Positions 33,278-41,867 of a DNA stretch of 64,000 nt are shown one piece after another; within the stretch, counting starts at the first letter, position 1; each line of letters opens with the position of its first letter. The stretch spans positions 1,426,001-1,490,000 of the forward strand of contig NZ_JBBKAH010000002.1 of assembly GCF_037652055.1 (NCBI RefSeq). The letters run 5' to 3'. The notes below the pieces were generated by a model, which saw only the letters and a list, made by a program, of their open reading frames with translations, had not been told where the DNA came from and searched no databases. Made by a program: the position numbers and the translations under genes. Source of the DNA: Pelagibius sp037652055. GTDB lineage: Bacteria; Pseudomonadota; Alphaproteobacteria; Kiloniellales; Kiloniellaceae.

Positions 33278-34087
33278 ATGGCAACGGAGCGACGCAGAGA
33301 CTGGCTGCGCTACCGGTCGTCGGGGCCCGGCCTCGACTGGGCCGAGGCGGCCTTCGTTCGGCACCGCTTCTCGCCGCACCGCCACGATACCTACGCCATC
33401 GGCGTCACCACGCGCGGCGTGCAGGCCTTCACCTATCGCGGCGCGGCGCGCGCCTCCCTCGTCGGCGACGCCTTCTTCCTGCATCCCGACGAACTGCACG
33501 ACGGTGGTCCGGGGGGAGAAGAAGGGCTCGGCTACCGCATCCTCTACATCGATCCGGCGCTGATCGGCGCGGCCCTGGGCGGCGGCCCGCTGCCCTTCGT
33601 CGCCGATCCGGTCGCCCGCGCGCGCGAGATCGCGGCGGCAGTGGATGCCGTCTTCCCGCACCCGGAAGACCCGCGCGAGGAACTGCGGGAGGCCGATGCG
33701 ATCTGCGCGCTGGCGGCCGTGCTGGCGAAGACGGCCGGGTGTCCCGCCGGGCCGCCGGTCGCACCCGATCCGGCCCTCAAACAGGTGCACGACCAGCTGA
33801 CGGATCGCTGTGCCGAGGGGATCTCGACATCCGAACTCGAAGGCTTGTACGGCCGCGACCGCTTCACCCTGGCGCGCCAGTTCCGCCGCATCTACGGCGT
33901 CTCGCCCAGCCGCTTCGTCACCCTGCGCCGCTTGGACCGTGCGAGGCGCGCGATCGCCGACGGTACGCCGCTGGCCGAGGTCGCGCTGGCGGCGGGCTTT
34001 GCCGATCAGGCGCACCTGACGCGCCAGTTCCGCGCCGCCTACGGCACCACGCCGGGGCGCTGGCGTAGCTTGCTACGCGCGGCCTGA
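33278..34087 (+). CDS. AraC-family transcriptional regulator
   Basis: 269 residues. The N-terminal cupin-like sensor (about 20-100) includes FSPHRHDTYAIGVTTRGVQAFTYRG and FFLHPDELHDGGPG. The C-terminal double helix-turn-helix (about 170-265) has RFTLARQFRRIYGVSPSRFVTLRRLDRARRAI and LAEVALAAGFADQAHLTRQFRAAYGTTPGRWR. This is the AraC group that typically regulates adjacent LysE exporters, as the divergent layout suggests. ATG 33278 is chosen with GAAGGA upstream; a TTG nine bases earlier is also in frame. Confidence 0.9.
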   Translation: MATERRRDWLRYRSSGPGLDWAEAAFVRHRFSPHRHDTYAIGVTTRGVQAFTYRGAARASLVGDAFFLHPDELHDGGPGGEEGLGYRILYIDPALIGAALGGGPLPFVADPVARAREIAAAVDAVFPHPEDPREELREADAICALAAVLAKTAGCPAGPPVAPDPALKQVHDQLTDRCAEGISTSELEGLYGRDRFTLARQFRRIYGVSPSRFVTLRRLDRARRAIADGTPLAEVALAAGFADQAHLTRQFRAAYGTTPGRWRSLLRAA

Positions 34088-34137
34088 CGCCCCGGAGGGA
34101 CTTGCTTTTAGGTCACGCTTCGGCCCATAAGCGGGGC

Positions 34138-35130
34138 ATGAGCGGGCTTCAAGAGCAGGCGACGGCCGGGCTGGCGGACAAGGTACGCGCGGGTGACCGC
34201 CGCGCCCTGGCGCGCGCCATTACCCTCATCGAATCGACCAAGCCGGAGCATAGCGGCGACGCCGAGGCCTTGCTGGAGGCCCTGCTGCCGGCCAGCGGCC
34301 ACTCGGTGCGCATCGGCATCTCCGGCGTGCCCGGCGTCGGCAAGTCCACCTTCATCGAGCGCTTCGGCCTGCACCTGCTGGAGGCCGGCCACAAGGTGGC
34401 GGTGCTGGCGGTCGATCCTTCCTCGAAGGTCAGTGGCGGCTCGATCCTGGGCGACAAGACCCGCATGGAGGAGCTGTCGCGCGATCCGCGCGCCTTCATC
34501 CGTCCCTCGCCGACCGGCGGCACCCTGGGCGGCGTCGCCCGGCGCACTCGCGAGGCCATGCTGATCTGCGAGGCCGCGGGCTTCGACGTGGTCATCGTCG
34601 AGACCGTTGGCGTCGGCCAGTCGGAGACCGCCGTCGCCGAGATGGTGGATATCTTCCTCCTCATGCTGCTGCCCGGCGGCGGCGACGAGCTGCAGGGCAT
34701 CAAGAAGGGCATCGTCGAACTGGCCGACGCGGTGGTCGTGAACAAGGCCGACGGCGACCTGAAGCCGGCCGCCGAGCGTGCCGCAGCGGAGTACTACGCC
34801 GCCCTCGGCCTGTTGCGCGCCGCCAATAAGGACTGGCGGCCTCCCGTCTTGAAGTGCTCTGCCCTTTTGGGAGAGGGCATCGAGGCGGTCTGGCAGACTG
34901 TCGAGAAGCACCGCGCGGTCATGGAGGCCAGCGGCGCCCGCGCCGCCAAGCGGGCCGCCCAGGCCGGCGCCTGGATGTGGGCGGAGATCGCCGACGGCCT
35001 CATGCGCCGCTTCAAGGCCCACCCGGAGGTCGCCCGCGAGTTGGAAGGCCTCGAGCGCCAGGTGAAGGCCGGCAAGACCACCCCCACCGTCGCCGCCCGC
35101 CGCCTGGTCGGCCTGTTCAGCCGGGATTAA
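34138..35130 (+). CDS. meaB: Methylmalonyl-CoA mutase-associated GTPase MeaB
   Basis: 330 residues. Walker A is GVPGVGKSTF near residue 62, followed by VLAVDPSSKVSGGSILGDKTRM, IVETVGVGQSE and NKADGD, all hallmarks of the G3E GTPase MeaB. It loads and protects adenosylcobalamin in methylmalonyl-CoA mutase. ATG 34138 is chosen to match the usual MSGLxEQ-type start; the frame opens 12 codons earlier. The mutase gene is 4 kb upstream on the same strand with four unrelated genes between. Confidence 0.93.
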   Translation: MSGLQEQATAGLADKVRAGDRRALARAITLIESTKPEHSGDAEALLEALLPASGHSVRIGISGVPGVGKSTFIERFGLHLLEAGHKVAVLAVDPSSKVSGGSILGDKTRMEELSRDPRAFIRPSPTGGTLGGVARRTREAMLICEAAGFDVVIVETVGVGQSETAVAEMVDIFLLMLLPGGGDELQGIKKGIVELADAVVVNKADGDLKPAAERAAAEYYAALGLLRAANKDWRPPVLKCSALLGEGIEAVWQTVEKHRAVMEASGARAAKRAAQAGAWMWAEIADGLMRRFKAHPEVARELEGLERQVKAGKTTPTVAARRLVGLFSRD

Positions 35131-35157
35131 CGCGATTCTAGGGTAAATGTTGAGGAG

Positions 35158-35232
35158 AGGCCCCTCGCCCTCCCACTTCGCGGACCCTCCCTCTCCCCAC
35201 GGGGAGCGGGCAGGGGTGAGGGGGGCCTTTTT
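35158..35232 (+). terminator. Nested palindrome with T-run after meaB
   Basis: Core hairpin CTCCCC (35193-35198)/GGGGAG (35201-35206) lies within outer arms AGGCCCC (35158-35164)/GGGGCCT (35222-35228), with partial pairing between. Five T's begin at 35228. It resembles the CCTCTCCCC-type dispersed repeat of proteobacteria and probably ends meaB transcription. Confidence 0.5.
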
Positions 35233-35247
35233 GGCCCGGGATTCGGC

Positions 35248-35276
35248 TTGACGGGGCCCCGCTGCTGCCTTAGAAA
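35248..35276 (+). promoter_or_regulatory. Candidate sigma-70 promoter of rpmB
   Basis: TTGACG (35248-35253), a 17-base spacer, then TAGAAA (35271-35276). Five of six -35 bases match and the spacing is ideal. The leader before rpmB would be about 100 bases. Confidence 0.55.
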
Positions 35277-35385
35277 CCAGCCCGCACCGGGTGGCTCCGT
35301 CCGCCCGGTATCCCATTTTAATGACCCAGGCGCCTCCATCCGAGGCTTCCTCCGGCGCCGGGCCCAAGAGCTAGGATTTGCGATC

Positions 35386-35688
35386 ATGGCACGACGTTGC
35401 GACTTCACCGGCAAGGCCGTTCAGACCGGCAACAACGTGAGCCACGCCAACAACAAGACCCGGCGCCGCTTCCTGCCGAACCTGCAGGACGTCAGCCTGA
35501 TGAGCGACGCGCTGGGCACCACGGTGCAGATGCGTCTGTCGACCCGGGCGATCCGGACCGTCGAGAAGCGCGGCGGCATCGACGCTTACCTGCTGTCCAC
35601 CCCGGCCGCCAAGCTGGGCACCAAGGCCCGCGAGATGCGCAGCCGCATCAAGAAGGCCGCTGAGAAGCAGGCCGCCGCCGGCGCCTGA
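35386..35688 (+). CDS. rpmB: 50S ribosomal protein L28
   Basis: 100 residues. It starts MARRCDFTGKAVQTGNNVSHANNKTRRRFLPNL, the standard L28 N-terminus, and continues RLSTRAIRTVEKRGGIDAYLL. The single cysteine is the first of the zinc-type positions, the others being absent as in most alphaproteobacterial L28. It has its own promoter and a strong terminator. In relatives this gene neighbours the cobS-cobT cluster; here a five-gene transport operon and an esterase gene lie between. Confidence 0.96.
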   Translation: MARRCDFTGKAVQTGNNVSHANNKTRRRFLPNLQDVSLMSDALGTTVQMRLSTRAIRTVEKRGGIDAYLLSTPAAKLGTKAREMRSRIKKAAEKQAAAGA

Positions 35689-35713
35689 GCCTCACCCGCT
35701 CATCTGAGTTCCG

Positions 35714-35741
35714 AAAGGCCCGCCCTCCGGCGGGCCTTTTT
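35714..35741 (+). terminator. Rho-independent terminator of rpmB
   Basis: AAAGGCCCGCC (35714-35724) pairs perfectly with GGCGGGCCTTT (35729-35739) around a four-base loop, with five T's in and after the right arm. Confidence 0.88.
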
Positions 35742-35956
35742 CGTTTCGGGCGCCGGCCCCGTCTGTTGCCCGTCTGCCGCCCCTCTGTTGCACGGGCGCC
35801 TGAGGCCCAGGGGCGCCACCTTGCCCTAAAGGCCTACCCGATCGGTAATGACTCCGTCGGAAATCGCTCTATTCTTTTGCCTGGAAAGCCCTTTGCAGGT
35901 GCTGCCTAGCCGGTTTTCCGCTCGGCGGCGGTATTCCTCGGAAAGTGGATTGCCCC

Positions 35957-38377
35957 ATGCAGAGCGTCGAGATTATTGACGTCGACAGCGATCCGACTGC
36001 GGCGCGCAGAGCCTTCTGGCGCCGGGTGGTGCGTTTCGGCCTGCCCGCCGGTGGTATCGTGGTGGTGGCGGCTGGCCTGATCGCCAGCGCCGTCTACACC
36101 AACGCCATGAACAAGGCCGACGTATTGGCTTTGTCGCGGGACTTCATCGGTTCACTGAATGCGAGGGTGCACAGCGACGTCCGCGCCTTCCTGGACCCCA
36201 CCCAGACCGCCGTCGGTAGCCTCGCCGCCGTGGTGCCGGCCGAGCCGCTCTCCGAACCCGGACGCGCTCTGTTCGAACGCCTGGCCCGTGACCTGCTGCA
36301 CCGCCACCCGCAGCTTGCCTCCGCCTACCTGGGTACCGCCGAGGGCGAGTTTCTCATGGTCCGGCGCAACGAAGCCGGGACCGCCGACACCAAGGTGATA
36401 TGGCAGACGCCCGAGGGTCGGCAGTCGGTCTGGACCCGGCGCGACGCCGGTGATCAGGTGATCGCCATCGAGGAGGACCCGGACGACCCTTACGATCCGC
36501 GCACGCGCGACTGGTTTCAGGACGCGCGGCAGGGTGACGGCATCGCCTGGAGCCGGGTCTACATCTTCTTCACCGACAAGGCGCCCGGCATCACCGCCTC
36601 CACCGCGGTGAGCCGGTCGGGGGACGCGCCGTCGGGCGGTACCGTGGTGGGCGTCGACATCAACCTCAGCAGCCTCAGCGGTTTCCTCGCCGGCCTGCAG
36701 GATGAGGCCCGCGGCACCCTGGCGATCGTCAACGATGACGGACAGGTGGTGGCCTTTCACGAACCCGAAAGAGTGATGATCGAGCAGGAGGGCCAGTTGC
36801 GCTCGCGGACCATCCGCGAGCTCGGCTATCCAGCGCTCGCCGAAGCCTTCGACCGCCTGCGCGTCGAAGGGCCCGACCGCTCGATCATAGAGATTGACGG
36901 GAACCGCTACGTTTTCAGCGCCGCTTCGCTGCAAGGCGCGGTGTCACGCGCCTGGTGGCTCATTCTGCTGGCGCCCGAAAGCGCCTACCTGGGTTTCATC
37001 GCGGTGAACGGGCGCCGGGGGCTGATCGCGGCCGGCGGCATTATCGCCTTGGCTTTTCTCCTGGCGGCGCTGCTGACCTGGCAGGGCATCGTCGCGGAAC
37101 GCCGTGCCCGTGCCGTGCGGGCGACCGGCGCGCGGCTGGAGAAGCAGCGCCACACGTTCGACGAACTGGCGGGTCTGACCGCGCTGGCCGATCCGGGCGA
37201 TGAGCATGATCTGCGCCGGGCGACCGAGATCCTCGCCCTTGCCGAGGCGGCCAGCCGGGTCGGCATCTGGCGGCTTGCGCGCGACGGCCGCGGCCTGGTC
37301 TGCCTGGACGCCTTCGAGACGCAGACCGGCAGCCATGCCGCCGGCACCAGTATCCGCGCACGCGACTTCGAGACGCTGTTCGCCGCGATCGTCGCGGGAC
37401 AGACGCTGGACATCCCGGACGCGCGCAACGACCGGCGCGCCGAAGGCCTGCAGATGACCTATTTCCAGGCGGTCGAGACGAACGCCCTCACCTCGCTACC
37501 CATCGTCGCCGCCGGCGGGACATGGGGCGCGCTGTGGATCGAGGATGCCGATCCGGCAGCGGCGGTCGATGTCGACCGCAGTGTGGCGCGCACCGTCGCG
37601 AACCTCGTGGCGCCGCGCCTGCAGGCGATGGCCGCGTCCGAGCAGGTCAAGCCGGCGCCGCGCGAAACCCGCTCGGAGAGTCTCCACGGTTCCCTGGTGA
37701 TTCCGCGGGGGCAGGGTGATGCGAAGCTCTCCAGTCCTATGCTGCGCAAGGCCTCGCTGCTGGATCTGCGCCGCCAACGCTCCGCTGCCGAAAACAACGG
37801 TCAGGCGATGGGGGCAACGGTCTACCGCAACGCCACGGTCCTCGTTCTGAAGCTGCTCGACGATGACGCGCTGGCGGCCTGTTCATCCGGCAGCAAGGAT
37901 GGCGCGGTGATCCGCGAGGTGGTCGGCATCTTTAAGGAAGCCGCCGACAGGGTCGGCATTCCCTACGTGAAGATTCTGACCGATCAGGTGCTGGCCGTCG
38001 ACGGTTTCGGCGGCGACGACTTAGATGGCGCAATGGCCGCGGCGGCGGCCCGGCAGGTCGCGGTGGCGCTGAACGTGCGCGAGCGCTGCAACGCTATTTT
38101 CCTGGCCGCCGGCCTCGGGCCACAATTCGCCATGGGCCTCGACAGCGGCACGGTGTTCGGCTCGGCGGTCGGTTTCGGCGACAGCCCCTACAACGTTTGG
38201 GGCGAGGCTGTGCGCGTGGCCATCACCATGGCGGAAACGGCGGACCGCGGCACCATCCAGGTTAGCGAGGCCACCTACGAGCTGCTGCGCGGCGACTGCA
38301 TCTTTCGGCGCCGCGGTGCTTTCTACCTCGGGCAACTCGGCGAGATGTCCACCTTCACCCTGCGGAGCCGGCTGTGA
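35957..38377 (+). CDS. Cache-GAF membrane receptor with degenerate class III cyclase domain
   Basis: 806 residues. Membrane segment 1 (about 25-47), a periplasmic Cache sensor (about 48-350, with YDPRTRDWFQDA and VVGVDINLSSLSGFL), segment 2 (about 355-378), a GAF-like domain (about 400-560) and a C-terminal cyclase-like domain (about 615-800). In the latter the first metal aspartate is replaced (VLVLKLLDDD, K near 631), the second motif reads ILTDQV with the aspartate kept, and the NxxxR motif reads VRVAITM, lacking the asparagine and arginine. Cyclase activity is therefore doubtful. GTG 35945 is an alternative start. Its stop overlaps the permease start (GTGA), so it heads an MCE transport operon. 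Confidence 0.82.
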   Translation: MQSVEIIDVDSDPTAARRAFWRRVVRFGLPAGGIVVVAAGLIASAVYTNAMNKADVLALSRDFIGSLNARVHSDVRAFLDPTQTAVGSLAAVVPAEPLSEPGRALFERLARDLLHRHPQLASAYLGTAEGEFLMVRRNEAGTADTKVIWQTPEGRQSVWTRRDAGDQVIAIEEDPDDPYDPRTRDWFQDARQGDGIAWSRVYIFFTDKAPGITASTAVSRSGDAPSGGTVVGVDINLSSLSGFLAGLQDEARGTLAIVNDDGQVVAFHEPERVMIEQEGQLRSRTIRELGYPALAEAFDRLRVEGPDRSIIEIDGNRYVFSAASLQGAVSRAWWLILLAPESAYLGFIAVNGRRGLIAAGGIIALAFLLAALLTWQGIVAERRARAVRATGARLEKQRHTFDELAGLTALADPGDEHDLRRATEILALAEAASRVGIWRLARDGRGLVCLDAFETQTGSHAAGTSIRARDFETLFAAIVAGQTLDIPDARNDRRAEGLQMTYFQAVETNALTSLPIVAAGGTWGALWIEDADPAAAVDVDRSVARTVANLVAPRLQAMAASEQVKPAPRETRSESLHGSLVIPRGQGDAKLSSPMLRKASLLDLRRQRSAAENNGQAMGATVYRNATVLVLKLLDDDALAACSSGSKDGAVIREVVGIFKEAADRVGIPYVKILTDQVLAVDGFGGDDLDGAMAAAAARQVAVALNVRERCNAIFLAAGLGPQFAMGLDSGTVFGSAVGFGDSPYNVWGEAVRVAITMAETADRGTIQVSEATYELLRGDCIFRRRGAFYLGQLGEMSTFTLRSRL

Positions 38378-39135
38378 GCGCCGTATTGGGAACGGCCAAC
38401 TGGCTGTTCATGGCCTTCGCCATGGCAACGGCGGTGGTCCGCCAGGCGCTGCGGCCGATCACCTGGCGGCGGCCGGCGCGTCAGGAATTCTGGCGCTTCA
38501 TGGAGATCGTCTGCCTGCGCAACCTTCTGGCGGTCTGCATCGCCGCCGCCTTGATCGGATTGACGCTGATCTCGCAGGGGCTCTATTGGCTGGACCGCTT
38601 CGGCCAGGCCGACGCCATCGGCCAGGTCATCGTCTTCGCCATGGTGCGCGAGATCGGCCCGATCGTCGTCGGCCTGCTGGCACTTGGGGGCGGTGGAATC
38701 GTGTTGTTGGGCGAGCTGAGCGCCATGCGCGCGCACGGCCAATTGGAATCGCTGGACCGGCAGGGCGTCGATCCCTTCCTGATGATGGTCGTGCCGCGGG
38801 TTCTCGCCATTGTCGTCGCCGTTTTCACCCACAGCATCCTCTTTATCGTCGTTGCCCTGGCGACCGGCTATACGGTGGCGCACGCGACCGGCGCGACGGC
38901 GATTCCAACGGGGCAGTTCGTCGTCAACATGCTGGCGGCGATCGGGTCCGCCGGCTATCTGATCCTGCCGGCCAAATCGTTGGCGATTGGGCTGACCATC
39001 GGCGCGGTCTGCGCGCTGACGGCGCTGGACCCTCGCGCCAGCGGACTCGGCGCTGCGACGCTGACCGCCACCGGCTTCATTCGTGCGATCTCCGGCGTGC
39101 TGCTGGTCAGTGCGCTGATCAGCCTGGCGATTTGA
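38374..39135 (+). CDS. MlaE-family permease of an MCE lipid transporter
   Basis: 253 residues, five to six membrane segments. The family core is intact: MVREIGPIVVGLLALGGGGIVLLGELSAMRAHGQLESLDRQGVDP near residues 90-135, with the conserved glutamates that line the MlaE channel region. MlaE proteins sit in the inner membrane and bind an MCE ring on the periplasmic face and ATPases on the cytoplasmic face to move phospholipid. The start GTG overlaps the upstream receptor stop. A GAGGAG site after its stop serves the next gene. Confidence 0.88.
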   Translation: MSAVLGTANWLFMAFAMATAVVRQALRPITWRRPARQEFWRFMEIVCLRNLLAVCIAAALIGLTLISQGLYWLDRFGQADAIGQVIVFAMVREIGPIVVGLLALGGGGIVLLGELSAMRAHGQLESLDRQGVDPFLMMVVPRVLAIVVAVFTHSILFIVVALATGYTVAHATGATAIPTGQFVVNMLAAIGSAGYLILPAKSLAIGLTIGAVCALTALDPRASGLGAATLTATGFIRAISGVLLVSALISLAI

Positions 39136-39144
39136 GGAGCGGCG

Positions 39145-39882
39145 ATGCACTCGGGCCCATCATCAGCTCAGCGTCACGACGAGCCGGTGTTGCAGTTCGA
39201 GTCCTGCGGCCTGCCGCTGGGAGACGGCGCGGAGGAGGTCTTCTCCCTCGATCTCGTTTTGCGTCCGGGTGAACTGATTCTGTTGCAGACCGAGGATGTG
39301 CTGCATGAAGAGGCCGTGAGCCAGGCGAGCTGCGGCCTGCTCGAGCCGGTGAGCGGCAGGGTGACCTTCCGCGGCCGCGACTGGCAGGCGATGGCGCCCG
39401 ACTGGTCCAATGCGTCGCGCGGACGCATCGGTATCGTCTTCCGCCAGGACAGCTGGGTCCCCCACCTCTCGATGATGGAAAACATCATCCTGGCCCAGCT
39501 GCACCACACCCGCCGTCCGGTCGACGAAATCTGCCTGGAAGCTGCGCGTTGGGCCACCCGCTTCGGTCTGCCGGGGCTGCCCCGCGACGTACCGGCGGCG
39601 GTTTCCCCGGCTGACCGCGAGGCGGCAAATCTGGTGCGGGCCTTCCTCGGCGCCCCCTCGCTCATCGTTGTCGAGCATCTCGCAACTCAGCCGTCGGCCG
39701 CCCGCCTGCAGCATCTGGTGAACGCCATGCGCGAGGCGCGCGAGCGCGGCGCCGCGATCCTCTGGCTGACGCAGGACATGACGCTCGGCCTGAACGAGTC
39801 AATTCCTGCCACCCAGCGCCTGCGCCTTGGTGGGACCTGGCAGGATTTCCCGGCACAGGGTGCCCGGGAGTCGGCAGCATGA
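39145..39882 (+). CDS. ABC ATPase-like subunit with all nucleotide motifs lost (pseudo-ATPase)
   Basis: 245 residues, aligned by eye to MlaF-type ATPases along the whole length. Position by position: Walker A GxxGxGKTT reads QTEDVLHEE (48-56, H54 for the lysine); the Q-loop is kept (VFRQDS); the signature LSGGxxxR reads VSPADRE (153-159); Walker B LLxDEP reads IVVEHL (D to E177, E to H178); the H-loop THD reads TQD (Q210). ATP hydrolysis is not expected. Reading frame and codon use are normal, and it is coupled to both neighbours (SD from the permease end; ATGA overlap with the MCE gene), so it is under selection as a protein. Confidence 0.83.
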   Translation: MHSGPSSAQRHDEPVLQFESCGLPLGDGAEEVFSLDLVLRPGELILLQTEDVLHEEAVSQASCGLLEPVSGRVTFRGRDWQAMAPDWSNASRGRIGIVFRQDSWVPHLSMMENIILAQLHHTRRPVDEICLEAARWATRFGLPGLPRDVPAAVSPADREAANLVRAFLGAPSLIVVEHLATQPSAARLQHLVNAMREARERGAAILWLTQDMTLGLNESIPATQRLRLGGTWQDFPAQGARESAA

Positions 39883-40940
39883 CCTCTTCGCCCCAGAACC
39901 TGCGCTATGTGAACCGCTGGTCCGGCGCCGTCGCCCTGGTGGCGGTCATCATATTCTTCTCCGCCCTGCTGCAGGCCGGCGTGCTGCAGGACCTCTTCCG
40001 GCAGACGCGGGAACTGCGCGTCATCTTGCCGGAATCGGGCGTCTCGGGCCTTTCCGCGGGCGCGCAGGTGGAGGTGCTGGGCACCGCGGCCGGCCGCGTC
40101 GAGGAACTGGTCCTCGATCCGGAGGCCGGATTTCACGCGCGGATCAGCATCGAGAGGTCGATGGAGCCTTTCGTGCGCAGCGACTCGGCAGTCTACATCC
40201 GCAAGCAGTTCGGCATCGCCGGTGCCGCCTATCTGGAAATACTGCGCGGCAATGGCGCGCCGCTCGACTGGGACTACGCGGTGCTGACCGCCAGGGTCGA
40301 GGCCGCGCCGGCCGCCAGCGTCGGCGAGCTGATCGAAGACCTGCGCGCGCGTGTTCTGCCGGTGCTTGACGACACGCACCGCGCCATCCAGGCGACCGCC
40401 CAGCTGGTCGAGGGACTCAACGATCCGGAGAGCGGATTGCAGGTTGCGCTCGGCAATCTCTCCATGGTCACCACGCAGATCGCCCAAGGCCAGGGCAACG
40501 TCGGCCGGCTGCTGCGCGACGACCGCCTGATGGTGGAACTGGAAACGACGGTGGCGGGGCTGAAGGAAACCGTTTCCTCCTTTGCGGTCATCGTCACCAA
40601 CCTGGAATCGACCAGCGGCGACGTCGCCTCGATGACCGCCGGTTTCGGCGCGCAGTCGCGCAAGCTGCCCGAAGTGATCGACAACATGAACGGCACGCTG
40701 AAGTCGCTCAATACGGTCATGACGGAAGTCAGCAACACCATGCCGCAGATCACCGCCATGGTGAAGAATTCGGCCGACGCTTCCAACACCATGCCGACCC
40801 TGATGGCGCAGACCCAGCAGACGCTTTCCGAACTGGAACGCCTGCTGGTGCAGTTGCAGGGCAACTGGCTGCTCGGCGGCGGCGGCGACCTGCCGCCCAA
40901 ACGGGTCAACCGCCTGTCGCCGATCGAGGCGCGGCCATGA
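39879..40940 (+). CDS. MlaD-type MCE domain protein
   Basis: 353 residues. One N-terminal membrane segment (about 14-34), one MCE domain (about 40-125: LRVILPESGVSGLSAGAQVEVLGTAAGRVEEL, FGIAGAAYLEIL), then a long helical tail (150-335) rich in Thr, Asn and Gln. This is the MlaD/PqiB-like plan in which MCE domains form hexameric rings and the tail helices make a needle or channel across the periplasm; the tail is longer than in E. coli MlaD. The stop overlaps the lipoprotein start (ATGA). Confidence 0.88.
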   Translation: MTSSPQNLRYVNRWSGAVALVAVIIFFSALLQAGVLQDLFRQTRELRVILPESGVSGLSAGAQVEVLGTAAGRVEELVLDPEAGFHARISIERSMEPFVRSDSAVYIRKQFGIAGAAYLEILRGNGAPLDWDYAVLTARVEAAPAASVGELIEDLRARVLPVLDDTHRAIQATAQLVEGLNDPESGLQVALGNLSMVTTQIAQGQGNVGRLLRDDRLMVELETTVAGLKETVSSFAVIVTNLESTSGDVASMTAGFGAQSRKLPEVIDNMNGTLKSLNTVMTEVSNTMPQITAMVKNSADASNTMPTLMAQTQQTLSELERLLVQLQGNWLLGGGGDLPPKRVNRLSPIEARP

Positions 40941-41845
40941 GCCGGTCGTGGCGCCTCGGCTGGCTGCTGGCGGGCGGCCTCCTGCTGCTCTCGGCCTGCG
41001 CCTCGCAGCCACCGCAGCAAGCGGCCGAGCCCAGCGATCCCCAGCTGGAGTCCAGCTGGCGGCTGGCGCGTTTCGCGTTGCAGAACGGGCAGCACGACCA
41101 GGCAGTAGTACTCTACGAGCAGGCGCTGGCGCTGGCCTATGCCCGCGACGACGCGGAGGCGATCGGCAACGTCGGTTATGAATATGCCCTTGCCCAGCTG
41201 CGCGCCGGCGAACCCGAGGCGGCGGCGGCGCAGGCGGCGCGCACCCGCTGGGAGCTGGAGCGGCGTGACGCCGATCCCTTCGCCGAGCTGTTTCTCGTCG
41301 AGGCGGTGGCGCATTATGAGGTGGGGCAATCGGCGCTTGCCCGTGAGGCCGCGCAGACCGCGATCGACCTGGCGCGGCCGGATGACGTGGCCACCCGAGG
41401 GCGCGCTTACTTCGTTCTTGGCATGCTGGCGGCCGACGCCGGCGACACGGTCTATGTCGAACGGGCGCTGGTGGCGCTCGGCGATCCCGGCCAGGACGCC
41501 CTGAAAGCGGACCGCGACGAATTGGAGGGACGCCGGCTGATGCTGGCGGGGGACGCGGGCACGGCGCAGCGGGTCTTCGAAGCGGCCGCCGATCGGCGCC
41601 GCGAACTGCGCGATTATGGCGGCATGACGCGCGGGCTGGCAGCGGCCGGTGAGGCGGCCGAGGTGGCGCGGAACCCGACGGCGGCGGCCGACCTCTACTA
41701 CCGCGCCGGCCTCAGCGCCACCATCCAGGACGATCCCGCCCGCGCGGAGATCTGGCTTACCAAGGCGCTCGATCTTGCCGCCGAGAACGGCCTCAGCGGC
41801 ATCGAGGCCGACGCCCGCGCCCGCCTGTTGTCGCTGGCGGAGTGA
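40937..41845 (+). CDS. TPR-like lipoprotein of the MCE operon
   Basis: 302 residues. A lipoprotein signal (LLAGGLLLLSACAS) puts the lipidated cysteine near residue 21; the residues after it (ASQPPQQ) do not suggest inner-membrane retention, so outer-membrane attachment is possible. The rest is TPR-like helix pairs (ALQNGQHDQAVVLYEQALALAYARDD and others). As the last gene of the operon it could link the MCE needle to the outer membrane. Function is inferred from context. Confidence 0.8.
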   Translation: MSRSWRLGWLLAGGLLLLSACASQPPQQAAEPSDPQLESSWRLARFALQNGQHDQAVVLYEQALALAYARDDAEAIGNVGYEYALAQLRAGEPEAAAAQAARTRWELERRDADPFAELFLVEAVAHYEVGQSALAREAAQTAIDLARPDDVATRGRAYFVLGMLAADAGDTVYVERALVALGDPGQDALKADRDELEGRRLMLAGDAGTAQRVFEAAADRRRELRDYGGMTRGLAAAGEAAEVARNPTAAADLYYRAGLSATIQDDPARAEIWLTKALDLAAENGLSGIEADARARLLSLAE

Positions 41846-41867
41846 GCCTGCAATCTCCCGGATCCGG

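Noticed and set aside
39145..39882. Pseudogene call for the ABC ATPase-like gene
   Set aside because: The frame is full length, codon use is normal and both junctions are translationally coupled, so it is reported as a protein-coding pseudo-enzyme gene instead.
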